Shown here: piece after piece, positions 26,113 to 34,820 of the stretch
Position numbering within the stretch: position 1 is the first letter of the stretch
Layout of the letters: each line of letters opens with the position of its first letter
Source: Pseudomonadota bacterium
Lineage (GTDB): Bacteria; Myxococcota_A; UBA796; CAJQPC01
DNA: 64,000 nucleotides
Assembly (NCBI GenBank): GCA_024228935.1
Contig: JAAESX010000080.1
Span: forward strand, 84,184 to 148,183
Direction of reading: 5' to 3'
Program-made: the position numbers and the translations under genes
The notes under the pieces: generated by a model
The model's database searches: none
What the model saw: the letters and a program-made list of their open reading frames with translations, nothing else
Told to the model about the DNA's origin: nothing

Positions 26113-27813
26113 CTACAGCCCTGGCGCCCGGTGCTCGACGTCGGGCGGCGCGTCCACACCGATCGGCCGATCCAGACCCGCCAACGGGTGGTCGAGTCCG
26201 TCCTCGAAGTCACCCGCGTGCTCGCCGAAGGCCTCGGCCAGGGCGTTGAGCTTCAGCGGCGGCTCCCCCCGCGTGCGGAGCGCCAGTCCGTAGCCCCACG
26301 CGAGCTCGGACGGCTGGGGGCTCGCCCGCATCGAGCGCTCCAGGCAGTCGCGCTTCATGCCGCACTGGTGGACGAGGGCCCGACCCAGCGCCGCTTGCAG
26401 CCACGGCTCATGGTCGCCGGGGCCGGTGTGGGCCAGCACATTGGCGGCCATCCCCCGGCCGACGTCGACCTGGTGCTCAGGGTTCAGGGTCAGGTAGATC
26501 TCGGCTTCGGCGAGCTGGCTCGGTTCGAGGCGCTCGCGAGCGAACTGCAGGCCGATGCCGAACGCGAGCTGGCCGTCGATCGGGTGGGGCAGCTCGGCGA
26601 GCCCACGTCCGGCCTCGATGCCCTCGAGGAGGCGAAGCAGGTCCTCCTCCCGCTCGGTCGCGCCCGCCGTGTCGGCCAGGTCGTGGACCGAGAGCCGATG
26701 GGTCGCCAGCGACGCGAAGAACGCCAGGTCGGTCGCGCGGTGGTGCGCGATCGACGAGCTGCCGGCGTCCATCGGACGGGTCGCGGCCGAGGAGACCATC
26801 AGCGGGATCACGGCCAGCAGCGACCACCTGGACGGCGCCTTGCCGATCCCAGCGGCGAGCCCCAGCGCCAGGCACGTGGACCACGGCCCCCAGTACCGAC
26901 CGTTCATCAGGACGAGGACGTCCCGGGACTCGGGGAGCGCCACATCGACCAGGGCGAACCCGAGCGCGAAGGCCCCCGCCAGCCCTGCCAGGACTGGACG
27001 GCGGGCGTATGCGAGCCCGCCGAGCCCCGAGACGAGCAGGACCGCGCCCACCCCGGCTCCCGCGCCGGCGAACAGACGGTCTCCCAGCACGGCCGGGTGG
27101 AACAGCTGCACCAGCCGCCCGACCGGGTCCGCCGCCAGCGAGCTCAGGTGGTAGCCGCTGCCGTCCGAGCCGCTTGGCAGGAGGAACACCAGCGCGCCCA
27201 GCCCGACCCCGAGCGCCAGCCGCCCGAGCCGCGCCGGTGCGTCCCGATGGGCCCAGGCCGAGGCCAAGAGGATCGGCACCCCGAACAGACCCGTCCGGCA
27301 GAACCACGCGCCGATGGTGAGCAGGAGGCCGACCGCCAGCGGACGGCCCGAGGACCACGCCCAGAGTGCGGCGAGCACGAACAGCTGCACCTCGTGGTGG
27401 TTGCCGAACAGGACCAGTCCGAACGCCGAGGCGCCTGCGGTCGGCAGGGCCATCAGTGCCGCCCACGCCCACGCCGCCTGGCTCCCGACCAGGTTCCGGA
27501 GCGCCATGAACCCGCAGGTCGTGATGCCCGCTGTCCAAAGGAACGCCTGGCTCTTCCAGGCCAGGAGCGAGTCCCCGGCCGCGAGCGGGAACGTCCCCAG
27601 CGCCGCCACGACGCTGCATCCACCGCAGAACTCCTTGTACTGGAGCGCCAGCAGCGAGCCGCCCAGGTCGCCGTTCAGCGCCATCCAGGCGACCGACGCG
27701 TTCCACGTCTCCTCGAGCTCGACGAAGGCGTCGGGATCGCGCGCGAGCCACTCGAGATCCAGCGCCGCCCGCAGCACGAGCGCCACGGCGAGCACGAGCA
27801 GGTCCCGCCTCAC
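26113..27813 (-). CDS. Polytopic membrane protein with soluble C-terminal domain
   Basis: 566 residues. The N-terminal 350 or so have roughly ten hydrophobic helices ('LLVLAVALVLRAAL', 'FGVPILLASAWAH', 'VGAVLLVSGLGGLAY'), and the layout resembles GT-C-type glycosyltransferases or other polytopic envelope proteins, including an early acidic pair 'LARDPDAFVELEETWN' after the first helix. The last 200 residues are soluble and helical, possibly degenerate TPRs ('LQAALGRALVHQCGMKRDCL'). Its ATG overlaps the stop of the giant kinase by 4 bp (ATGA, 27810-27813), so the two are translationally coupled and may function together. The enzymatic role is not shown. Confidence 0.72.
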   Translation of the reverse strand: MRRDLLVLAVALVLRAALDLEWLARDPDAFVELEETWNASVAWMALNGDLGGSLLALQYKEFCGGCSVVAALGTFPLAAGDSLLAWKSQAFLWTAGITTCGFMALRNLVGSQAAWAWAALMALPTAGASAFGLVLFGNHHEVQLFVLAALWAWSSGRPLAVGLLLTIGAWFCRTGLFGVPILLASAWAHRDAPARLGRLALGVGLGALVFLLPSGSDGSGYHLSSLAADPVGRLVQLFHPAVLGDRLFAGAGAGVGAVLLVSGLGGLAYARRPVLAGLAGAFALGFALVDVALPESRDVLVLMNGRYWGPWSTCLALGLAAGIGKAPSRWSLLAVIPLMVSSAATRPMDAGSSSIAHHRATDLAFFASLATHRLSVHDLADTAGATEREEDLLRLLEGIEAGRGLAELPHPIDGQLAFGIGLQFARERLEPSQLAEAEIYLTLNPEHQVDVGRGMAANVLAHTGPGDHEPWLQAALGRALVHQCGMKRDCLERSMRASPQPSELAWGYGLALRTRGEPPLKLNALAEAFGEHAGDFEDGLDHPLAGLDRPIGVDAPPDVEHRAPGL

Positions 27814-30800
27814 GCGGGCAGGCGATCCAGGGCGAGCCGCGCGGTCGTCACGCGGTCCTCGCGGCCCATTCCACGCCAGTGCTCGACGGCCAGGGTCAGC
27901 GCCTTTCGGGCCCGCTCGTCCTGTGCTCGCCCGGCCATGACCCCGGCCAGCTCGAGTGCACGGGCGACGTCGCCGTCGACGACTCCCGCCGCGACCAGGT
28001 CGCGCTCGACGTGGGACAGGTGGTCATCGAACGCGGCCCAGTCCTCGAACGCGGCCACCGCGGGGAGCATCAGTGCGTGGGCCATGCCGATCCAGGCCCG
28101 TCGGCCGCCTCGCTCGGCCAGCGCCAGCCCGGTCCGCAGGATGTCCAGCGCGCCTTGGTAGTCGGCTCGCTCGGTGCGGACGATGCCCAGGTTGAGGCAA
28201 GGGACCAGCGTGTCCGGGCTCCCGAGCGCGCGCAGCAGGTCCAGGGCCTCCAGGTAGCCCTCCTCGGCCTGGGCCAGGGCGCCGCTGCGTCGGGCCCAGT
28301 CGGCGAGCGAGTTGATCGCCGCCCCCGCGCCGACCGGGTTTCCCGTGCGGTCGAAGGCGACGCGCGCCTTGCGGGTCAGCTCGGCCGCCTGGTCCAGCTC
28401 GCCGAGCTCCGCATGCGCCTGTCCCATCAGCAGCAGGACGTTGCCGACGGTCCGAAGGTCGCCGGTCTGCTGGCACAGGTCGACAGCGGACTGCGCCAGG
28501 GAGAGCGCTTCGCGGTAGCGGCCCTGCAGGCGGGCGCCTTCGGCCATCACCCCGAGCGCCCGGGCCTCGAGAGGGGCGTCCCCCATGGCCCTGGCCAGCG
28601 CTGCCGCTCGTCGGCTGTGCACCTTGTGCTCGTCCAGGGCGCCGCGCTTGAGCAGGCAGAGGCCAAGCTCGCACAGGGCATGGGCGCCCGCGGGCTGTGA
28701 GCCCATCCGACGGACGATGTCTCCGGCTCGGGTCTCGGCCTCGGCGAAGCGTCCCTTGGCGACCAGGAGCTGCACCGTCAGCAGGTGCCGCTCGGCCACC
28801 TCGAAGTGCGTGTTCGGCAGGCCGAGCTCCTTGCTGCAGCGGTCGTGCAGCCGCAGCATCGAGATCGCGCCGGAGAGGTCCGCTCGGTCCAGCCGCGAGC
28901 GCGCGGCGGTCCGCAACGGGACGAGCGCCTCCTCCAGCTCACCCGCAGCGACCAGGTGCTTGCCCACGCTGGAGTCCACCCGGCGACCGCCCGCGGGGTA
29001 GCGCGCCTGCAGGGCACGAGCGCAGCCCAGGTTCAGGGCGGACCAGTGACCGCTCTCTCGGGCCGACCGCTCCAGGCTCTCCCGCAGCATCGGGTGGGCC
29101 ATGCGCCAGCCATCCGGTCCACGGGTGGCGAGGCGTCGAGCGACCAGCCGGTCGACCAGGGCGTCGGGCTCGGTCACCTCGGCCTCGAACATCGCCATTC
29201 TCCACAGGACATCGTCGACCTCGCGGCCCAACAGCGCGGCGACCTCGAGCGCCTGCCGGTCGGTCCCGCTGATGAGGCCGGACAGCTGGGCCTCCCAGAG
29301 CGCGTACAGGTCGTCCGGGATCGCAGCGCGCTCGCCGGGCCGGAGCACGAAGCCTCGCTTCCCGACCTCCAGGATCTCGCGGTCGATCCAGTCGTCCACG
29401 AGCTGGACGGCGAACATCGGGTTGCCGCGGGCGCGTGACTGGACCTCGCTGGCCAGCTTGCCGTCCAGCAGCAGCAGCTCCTCGACGAGCTTCCGTGTCT
29501 GCGCACCGGGCAGCGGCTCGAGCGACAGGACGCTGCAGTGGGGCTCCGCGATCAGGCTCTCGAGCGCCGCCGTGACCTCGGGACCGGCGTCGGCGTCCCG
29601 GATGCTCAGCAGCAGGAGGAACGGGCTGGGGCTCTCGTCCTGCTGTCGCAGGAGCCAGCGCGCGAACCGGAGCGACTCGGCGCCCCACTGCACGTCGTCG
29701 ATGTGGAAGACCACGGTCCGGCCCAGGCGGGTGAGGTACCGGCGCAGCAGCGCGAAGCGCGTTTCGGGGCCCGCCGGATGCATCTGCGGCGAGGGGCAGA
29801 TCCAGTCGGCGAGCGACCGACACTCCAGCTCGTCGTCGACGTCCTGGCTGCTCAGCAGCTCAGCAATGCGCACCGCGACCCGTTCGTGGTCCAGGCCGAC
29901 CGTCGACGTGTGGCGGGCCAGCATCTCGGCGAGCGAATCGATGCCGTCGCCGGACGCGTGACGGGTGTGCACGGCCTGTGCGCCGCCCAGCTCAGCAGCA
30001 CGATGGAGTGCCCATTCGGCCAGCGAGGACTTGCCGATCCCCGCGGGGCCTCGGACCACCACGGCCCGCGCCGAGCCGGTCCGATCGACCTGGTGCAGGG
30101 CCTCCCAGATCCGGTCGCGCTCCACGGCGCGGCCGACGAGCGGAATCGCCCGCAGTCCCCACAGTCCGAGTCCGGCGCCCGCGAGGCGAGGACTCGGGGG
30201 TGGCGCCTCCTCGCGCCGCCAGCTGGCCGGGAGGGGCGGCGCCATCACTTCGAGTTCGTCCTCATCGCTGGAGGTCGTCGCGAAGAACGTCAGCGTTGGA
30301 GGCGGCGGCGGGATCGCGCTGACCGTGAAGGTCGCGTTGTCCCGTCGGCGCTCGGTTCGCTGGGGCAGCGCCCGGTGCGGCTCGCGTGGCGGGGGCAGCC
30401 TGGCCAGCGCGTAGGCCGCATCCGCCGCGCACTGGAACCGCCGCCGGTGGTCCTTCTCCAGGAGCTTGCGAAGCCAGCTCTCGTAGCCGCGCGGCAGGCT
30501 CGGCGAGGGCTTCAGGCTCCGCGGCGTCTCGTGCAGATGGGCCTGCCGAAGCGTCACGTACCCGCGGCCGGGGTGCGGACCCGTTCCGGTTGCGAGCTCC
30601 CAGGCCAGGCAGCCGACGGCGTACAGGTCCGTCCACGGACCGTAGTCGCGCCATTGGGCCAGGAACTGCTCGGGCGCCATGTAGCGGGGGGTACCGGCCG
30701 CTCCGGCTCGCGCGCTGATCGACTCGCCGGCGTGCGCCAGACCGAAGTCCGCCAGCTTCAGGCCGGGGCGCAGATCGGCGGGCCCGCTGAGCAGGACGTT

Positions 30801-31241
30801 CCCGGGCTTGAGGTCGCGGTGCACGACACCTCGGGCATGGGCGTGGGCGAGCGCGTCCAGGAGGTCGGCCAGGACACGACGCAGGTCCCGCCAGGTCGCC
30901 ACCACGCCGCTCGACGCCAGCGAGCCGCCCGTCGCGAGCTCCATCACCAGGTAGGGGCTCTCCGCGACCATCCGCCCCTTCGTGGCGGCCTCGGCGGCGC
31001 GGTTGACCTCGCCGTGATCCAGCACCAGGACGACGCCCGGGTGGGACAGGCCGGCCACCGAGCGCACCTCGTTCCGGAAGCTCGCCCGGTAGGTCGCTCG
31101 CCGGGCCAGCGAGTTGGTGATCACCTTCACCGCGACGGGAATGCCCTGCTCGACGTGCGTTCCGCGCCAGACCTCGCCCATTCCACCCACGGCCAGCAGC
31201 GCGTCGACCTGGAACGGTCCGAGGGTGAAAGAAACGGCCAT
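27810..31241 (-). CDS. Giant Ser/Thr kinase-ATPase-TPR signalling protein (copy 1)
   Basis: 1143 residues, cytoplasmic. The kinase domain (about 5-270) has 'AVGGMGEVWRG', 'VAVKVI', HRDLKPGN, DFGLA and 'MAPEQF'. A STAND/AAA-type ATPase follows, with Walker A GPAGIGKSS (near 390) and Walker B-like 'VVFHIDDVQWG'. The C-terminal 500 residues are TPR-like helical repeats ('GNVLLLMGQAHAELGELDQA'). This arrangement is the PknK/AcoK type frequent in myxobacteria: the ATPase and TPR part is thought to sense ligands or partners and control the kinase. Target unknown. It is a paralogue of the protein at 36804-39935. The ATG at 31241 follows a 75-bp divergent gap. Confidence 0.9.
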   Translation of the reverse strand: MAVSFTLGPFQVDALLAVGGMGEVWRGTHVEQGIPVAVKVITNSLARRATYRASFRNEVRSVAGLSHPGVVLVLDHGEVNRAAEAATKGRMVAESPYLVMELATGGSLASSGVVATWRDLRRVLADLLDALAHAHARGVVHRDLKPGNVLLSGPADLRPGLKLADFGLAHAGESISARAGAAGTPRYMAPEQFLAQWRDYGPWTDLYAVGCLAWELATGTGPHPGRGYVTLRQAHLHETPRSLKPSPSLPRGYESWLRKLLEKDHRRRFQCAADAAYALARLPPPREPHRALPQRTERRRDNATFTVSAIPPPPPTLTFFATTSSDEDELEVMAPPLPASWRREEAPPPSPRLAGAGLGLWGLRAIPLVGRAVERDRIWEALHQVDRTGSARAVVVRGPAGIGKSSLAEWALHRAAELGGAQAVHTRHASGDGIDSLAEMLARHTSTVGLDHERVAVRIAELLSSQDVDDELECRSLADWICPSPQMHPAGPETRFALLRRYLTRLGRTVVFHIDDVQWGAESLRFARWLLRQQDESPSPFLLLLSIRDADAGPEVTAALESLIAEPHCSVLSLEPLPGAQTRKLVEELLLLDGKLASEVQSRARGNPMFAVQLVDDWIDREILEVGKRGFVLRPGERAAIPDDLYALWEAQLSGLISGTDRQALEVAALLGREVDDVLWRMAMFEAEVTEPDALVDRLVARRLATRGPDGWRMAHPMLRESLERSARESGHWSALNLGCARALQARYPAGGRRVDSSVGKHLVAAGELEEALVPLRTAARSRLDRADLSGAISMLRLHDRCSKELGLPNTHFEVAERHLLTVQLLVAKGRFAEAETRAGDIVRRMGSQPAGAHALCELGLCLLKRGALDEHKVHSRRAAALARAMGDAPLEARALGVMAEGARLQGRYREALSLAQSAVDLCQQTGDLRTVGNVLLLMGQAHAELGELDQAAELTRKARVAFDRTGNPVGAGAAINSLADWARRSGALAQAEEGYLEALDLLRALGSPDTLVPCLNLGIVRTERADYQGALDILRTGLALAERGGRRAWIGMAHALMLPAVAAFEDWAAFDDHLSHVERDLVAAGVVDGDVARALELAGVMAGRAQDERARKALTLAVEHWRGMGREDRVTTARLALDRLPA

Positions 31242-31266
31242 GCACGGACGTTCTCACATCACTGCA

Positions 31267-31302
31267 CAGGTTCTGGACGAACCCCGTGCAGGGTTCCCCT
31301 GT
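31267..31302. repeat. Overlapping inverted repeats in a divergent promoter gap
   Basis: In the 75-bp gap between the giant kinase gene and the membrane protein gene, GGTTC (31269-31273) can pair with GAACC (31279-31283). The same GAACCC can instead pair with GGGTTC (31291-31296), and ACAGG at the left can pair with CCTGT at the right. These alternatives are mutually exclusive stems. They may be operator half-sites or a 5' UTR switch for the plus-strand gene; which is not determined. Confidence 0.4.
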
Positions 31303-31316
31303 CGACAAGGACACCG

Positions 31317-31967
31317 ATGATCGGCTTCACCCTCCGTGCAGACAGCGCCATCGCGCAGACCCGACCCATCTGGGTGGGGCTGGGCCAGCTCGGAGTGGCC
31401 GCCCTGGGCGTGCACCTGGCGGCCGATCGGCTCGACGATCACGTGTTCCAGGGCCTGCTGTGGCTGAATGACCACGTGATCTCCGCGATCGCGGTGAAGC
31501 TCCAGATGGGCGGCCTCCAGCCGGACAGCCTGGTCTCGCCCAGCTCGTGGCTCGCCTTCGTGCTCGAGCTGGTGATCGATCTCTACATGTTCAGCGCGCT
31601 GGCGCTCACGGCGCAGGAGCCGGACGTCAGCGTCGAGTCCTTGAAGCGAAAGCTGTCGGTCGAGGCCGTCGTCCTCCCGTTGTTCTGGGTGCCTGTGGCG
31701 CTCGCGGGCAGCTGGGTGGTCGGCATGGCCGTCGAGGATCAGCTCGCTGAGTGGCATGCCACCACCGCGATGGTCGCGGGCTGGACGGTGGCGGGGTTGG
31801 TCGGCTGGCGACTCGGGTGGACGGGACTCCGCCGCATCGTCGGGGGGCTGGATGTTCCGAAGCGACGGACGAAGGGGCTTGGGTGGGCTCCTTTGCTCGT
31901 CTTGATCGCCGGACTGGCGGCCTGGCACGGCCTCCCGATTCATGGACTCCTGGGGGGCGGCTCGTGA
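31317..31967 (+). CDS. Four-helix membrane protein, function unknown
   Basis: 216 residues from ATG 31317. Hydrophobic segments occur at about 18-35, 75-100, 120-150 and 190-210 ('VGLGQLGVAALGVHLAA', 'WLAFVLELVIDLYMFSALAL', 'VEAVVLPLFWVPVALAGSWVV'), with a basic cytoplasmic stretch 'RRTKGLGW' near the end. Family not recognised. Its stop overlaps the GTG of the downstream LytM endopeptidase (GTGA), so the pair probably serves a common envelope function, perhaps localising or regulating the peptidoglycan hydrolase (inference). Confidence 0.72.
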   Translation: MIGFTLRADSAIAQTRPIWVGLGQLGVAALGVHLAADRLDDHVFQGLLWLNDHVISAIAVKLQMGGLQPDSLVSPSSWLAFVLELVIDLYMFSALALTAQEPDVSVESLKRKLSVEAVVLPLFWVPVALAGSWVVGMAVEDQLAEWHATTAMVAGWTVAGLVGWRLGWTGLRRIVGGLDVPKRRTKGLGWAPLLVLIAGLAAWHGLPIHGLLGGGS

Positions 31968-32899
31968 TCCCCCAGAAGGTCCGGCGCGGAGGTCTCGTGG
32001 ACCTTTTGCTCGTCTCGCTCGTCGTCCTCGCGGTCGCCTGGCGCACACCCATCGGCAGCATCGGAGGCTGGGCCTACGCCAAGGTCCGCGGGGAGACAAA
32101 GGAAGCCGCCTCCCTCGTGGCCAGCTTCACGACCGGGATCAGCGAGGAGTTCGCGACCAAGATCCAGGCCATCGTGGACAACCCGGACCTGTCCGGCGTC
32201 GGCGAGGGACCGTTCCCCGAGCCGTATCGGACCGCCGCCGCGGTGGTCCTCGGCAAGGACGAGCTGAAGAAGCTCGACCAGCTGCACGAGGGCACCAACC
32301 CCGAGGCCACGCTCGAGATCCATGCGTTCGGCGAGGAGCAGCGGTCCCGCGCCATCCAGCGCGCCAGCTCCTCGGGCGAGGCCGACCCCGAGAGCTACGC
32401 CAGCTACCGCCGCTACCTGCCGAGCAAGGCCCAGGCGGACGGGGACCGCATCGTCGCCAGCACGCTGGGTGCGGCCAAGATGCTGGACCTGGCCTGGCCG
32501 GTCCAGGAGGACCACCGGCTGACGTCGCCCTACGGCTACCGGACCCACCCCGTCCTGGGCACCAAGAAGCTGCACAACGGGGTCGATCTGGCCGTGCCCG
32601 AGGGGACCATCATCGTGGCCGCCCAGGACGCCACCGTCAGCGTCGCCGGCGAAGACGACATCAACGGCAAGTACATCGTGCTGGACCACGGCTACGGCGT
32701 GAAGACCAGCTACTGCCACCTGTCCGAGCTCGAGGTCGAGGGGGGTGACGAGGTCGACCGTGGCGTCGAGATCGGTCTGTCGGGGAACACCGGCCGCTCG
32801 ACCGGCCCGCACCTGCACTTCGTGCTGCGGATCGGCAAGTCGACGGTGGACCCCGAGCGGTTCCGGCCCGAGGACAACGGGGTCGCGGACCTGTTCTAG
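31964..32899 (+). CDS. Membrane-anchored M23 (LytM) endopeptidase
   Basis: 311 residues from GTG 31964. An uncleaved-type membrane anchor 'VDLLLVSLVVLAVAW' lies near residues 10-25, then a helical region to about 180. The M23 zinc metallopeptidase domain (about 185-300) has 'SPYGYRTHPVLGTKKLHNGVDLA' (first His and Asp ligands in HxxxD), a central 'HGYGVKTSYCHLSEL', and the terminal HLHF. All ligands are present, so it should be an active DD-endopeptidase cutting peptidoglycan cross-links. It is coupled to the membrane protein upstream and overlaps rsgA tail to tail by 4 bp. Confidence 0.9.
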   Translation: MIPQKVRRGGLVDLLLVSLVVLAVAWRTPIGSIGGWAYAKVRGETKEAASLVASFTTGISEEFATKIQAIVDNPDLSGVGEGPFPEPYRTAAAVVLGKDELKKLDQLHEGTNPEATLEIHAFGEEQRSRAIQRASSSGEADPESYASYRRYLPSKAQADGDRIVASTLGAAKMLDLAWPVQEDHRLTSPYGYRTHPVLGTKKLHNGVDLAVPEGTIIVAAQDATVSVAGEDDINGKYIVLDHGYGVKTSYCHLSELEVEGGDEVDRGVEIGLSGNTGRSTGPHLHFVLRIGKSTVDPERFRPEDNGVADLF

Positions 32900-33960
32900 A
32901 CCCCGTGGTCCTTCCGCCACTTCTGATGGCTTCGGATCATCTTGCTGCGCTTCCGCGAGCTCCGCCGCTCGGCGCCCTTCACCTGGCGTCGCTTCTCCCG
33001 AGCGAGCTCCCGCTCGAGCTTGTTGAAGCTCCGTAGGCGCTCCTCGGCCAGCTCGCCCGAGTCCATCGCCTCGACCACCGCGCACCCGGGCTCGGTCTCG
33101 TGGTGGCAGTCGGCGTAGCGACACCTCTCGGCCAGCGCGGCGATGTCCTCGAACGCTGCGCCCACGTCGGCCTCGTACAGGCCCAGCTCGCGCATCCCGG
33201 GGGTGTCGATCAGCGCGCCACCACCTGGCAGGGCGAGCAGTCGCCGCGTCGTCGTGGTGTGCCGGCCGTGTGCGTCGTGCTCCCGGATCTCGCCGGTGTC
33301 CTGGACCTGGCCGCCGAGCAGGGCGTTCACCAGGGTGGACTTGCCGACGCCCGAGCTGCCGACGAGCGCCACGGTCCGGCCCGGACCGACCCAGCGCGAC
33401 AGCTGCTCGAGACCTCGTCCGTGCAGAGCCGAGACCGCGACGGCCTCGCACGGAATCCCAGCGAGGAGCGCGTCGACGTCCTCGACGAGGTCGGACTTGG
33501 TCAGGACGACCACCGGCTCGGCCCCGCCTCCGCGGACGACGGCCAGGTACCGCTCGGTCCGGCGGGCGTTGAGCTCGGCGTTGGCCGACGTGGCGATGAG
33601 CACGGTGTCGACGTTGGCGGCGACGAGCTGCCCCGTCGAGTGGTGGAAGATGGTCTTGCGCACGAAGCGGGTGCGACGTGGAAGGACCGCGATGGTGTGG
33701 GCGGGCACCTCGTGGCCCGGGGTCGGGATGGCGACGACCCAGTCGCCGACGGCGGGCGCGGCCAGCTCGTCGTGGGTGAGGGGAAGCGTCGAGCGCAGCA
33801 CGCCATCGGCGGACTGGAGCTCGAGCTGGCCGCGGTGTTCGGCCAGGACGCGTGCAGGGAAGGCTCCGGCAGGAGCGAGGTCGGAGAACGCGGACGCGTA
33901 CTCGGAGTCCCAGCCGAGCTGGGAGAGATCGAAGATCAAGACGGACTCCGGCGCCGGCAT
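32896..33960 (-). CDS. rsgA: Ribosome small-subunit biogenesis GTPase RsgA
   Basis: 354 residues. An OB-fold N-terminal domain (about 1-75, 'GDWVVAI') precedes a circularly permuted GTPase domain with the G4 motif 'TKSDL' before the P-loop GSSGVGKST, followed by 'DTPGMRE'. A C-terminal zinc knuckle shows 'CRYADCHHETEPGC' and a basic tail. RsgA checks late assembly of the 30S subunit. The order G4-G5-G1-G3 is diagnostic. The 3' end overlaps the LytM gene by 4 bp. The ATG at 33960 has no strong ribosome site. Confidence 0.95.
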   Translation of the reverse strand: MPAPESVLIFDLSQLGWDSEYASAFSDLAPAGAFPARVLAEHRGQLELQSADGVLRSTLPLTHDELAAPAVGDWVVAIPTPGHEVPAHTIAVLPRRTRFVRKTIFHHSTGQLVAANVDTVLIATSANAELNARRTERYLAVVRGGGAEPVVVLTKSDLVEDVDALLAGIPCEAVAVSALHGRGLEQLSRWVGPGRTVALVGSSGVGKSTLVNALLGGQVQDTGEIREHDAHGRHTTTTRRLLALPGGGALIDTPGMRELGLYEADVGAAFEDIAALAERCRYADCHHETEPGCAVVEAMDSGELAEERLRSFNKLERELAREKRRQVKGAERRSSRKRSKMIRSHQKWRKDHGV

Positions 33961-34040
33961 GGCGCACGAAGGGAAGACCGGCGAGCGGTCGGATGCTCCC
34001 GTGGGAGCGGCTCAGCGCGGGGCGAGAGCGCTGGTCTCCG

Positions 34041-34094
34041 TCAGTCGGACAGGCCGAGGCGGAGGTCGAGCCCGGTCGTGGCAGCGGTTGTCAT
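34041..34094 (-). CDS. Possible 17-residue small ORF or leader peptide
   Basis: ATG 34094 follows a strong ribosome site GGAGGTG with about six bases of spacing, and reads 17 codons to a stop at 34041 (MTTAATTGLDLRLGLSD). It ends about 80 bases before the rsgA start on the same strand. It is also in frame with the MopE-like gene upstream, whose codon use deteriorates before this point, so it may be an independent leader peptide rather than that gene's C-terminus. No conservation evidence is available, so confidence is low. Confidence 0.35.
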   Translation of the reverse strand: MTTAATTGLDLRLGLSD

Positions 34095-34820
34095 GGGGCA
34101 CCTCCGTATTGGTGCCTTCAGCGTAGACCCGGTGTGATGCTGCGACAAGCCCGACGGCTCACTCGCTGACGACGAGCACCGGAGCCCAGACGCCAGCGGT
34201 CGACAGCGTCGTCGTGTCGCCGGAGTCGAAGTCGTCGCGTCCGTCGCGTCCGTCGCGCTGGCCTCGTCCGACTCGCCGTTGCAGTCGTCGACGGCGCCGT
34301 CGCAGTCGTCATCGACCTCGTTGCAGAGATCGGGTGCATCCGGGTTGATCGCGGCCTCGGCGTCGTCGCAGTCCGAGTCGTCGGGCGTGTAGCCGTTGGG
34401 GATCGAGCAGGACTCGACGCTGTCCTCGGGGTCGCCGTACCCGTCGCTGTCGGCGTCCGCGTAGTACGCCCGTCCGGTCGAGAGGTCGACGTCGTCGTCG
34501 TCCCCGTCGAGCGCGCCGTCACAGTCGTCGTCGAAGCCGTTGCAGACCTCGGTGGCGGCGGGGTTCACCGCGCCGTTGCCGTCGTCGCAGTCGGTGTCGT
34601 CCAGCACGAAGGCGTTGGGCTGCTCGCAGGCGTCGGTCGCTGTTGCGAGGTTTCCGAACCCGTCGCCGTCGGTGTCCGCGTACCAGGTCAGGGGCGCGCC
34701 GACCTCGGCGTCGTAGTCGTCACAGTCGTCGAGCCACTCGACGCCGTCCTCGTCCGCGTCCTGGAACGAGGTGTCGATGCCAGGCGTCTCCTTGGCGCAA
34801 GCCAGGGCGAGGAGGATCAC
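34041..34820 (-). CDS. MopE-like Cys/Asp-repeat lipoprotein, C-terminus uncertain
   Basis: GTG 34820 overlaps the upstream stop (GTGA). The signal is VILLALAC. Residues about 25-180 carry three Asp/Cys-rich units of the putative metal-binding MopE type, such as 'SDCDDAEAAINPDAPDLC' and 'DDDCDGALDG', which bind calcium or are disulfide-stapled in related secreted proteins. After 'DDCNGESDEAS' the frame runs into GACGGACGC repeats and then into sequence with rare codons and Ser/Arg content. Another frame here reads GDTTTLSTAGVWAPVLVVSE to a stop at 34159-34161 with normal codon use, so a frameshift near 34240 is likely. The true 3' end is therefore either 34041 or 34159. Confidence 0.75.
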   Translation of the reverse strand: MILLALACAKETPGIDTSFQDADEDGVEWLDDCDDYDAEVGAPLTWYADTDGDGFGNLATATDACEQPNAFVLDDTDCDDGNGAVNPAATEVCNGFDDDCDGALDGDDDDVDLSTGRAYYADADSDGYGDPEDSVESCSIPNGYTPDDSDCDDAEAAINPDAPDLCNEVDDDCDGAVDDCNGESDEASATDATDATTSTPATRRRCRPLASGLRCSSSASEPSGLSQHHTGSTLKAPIRRCPMTTAATTGLDLRLGLSD

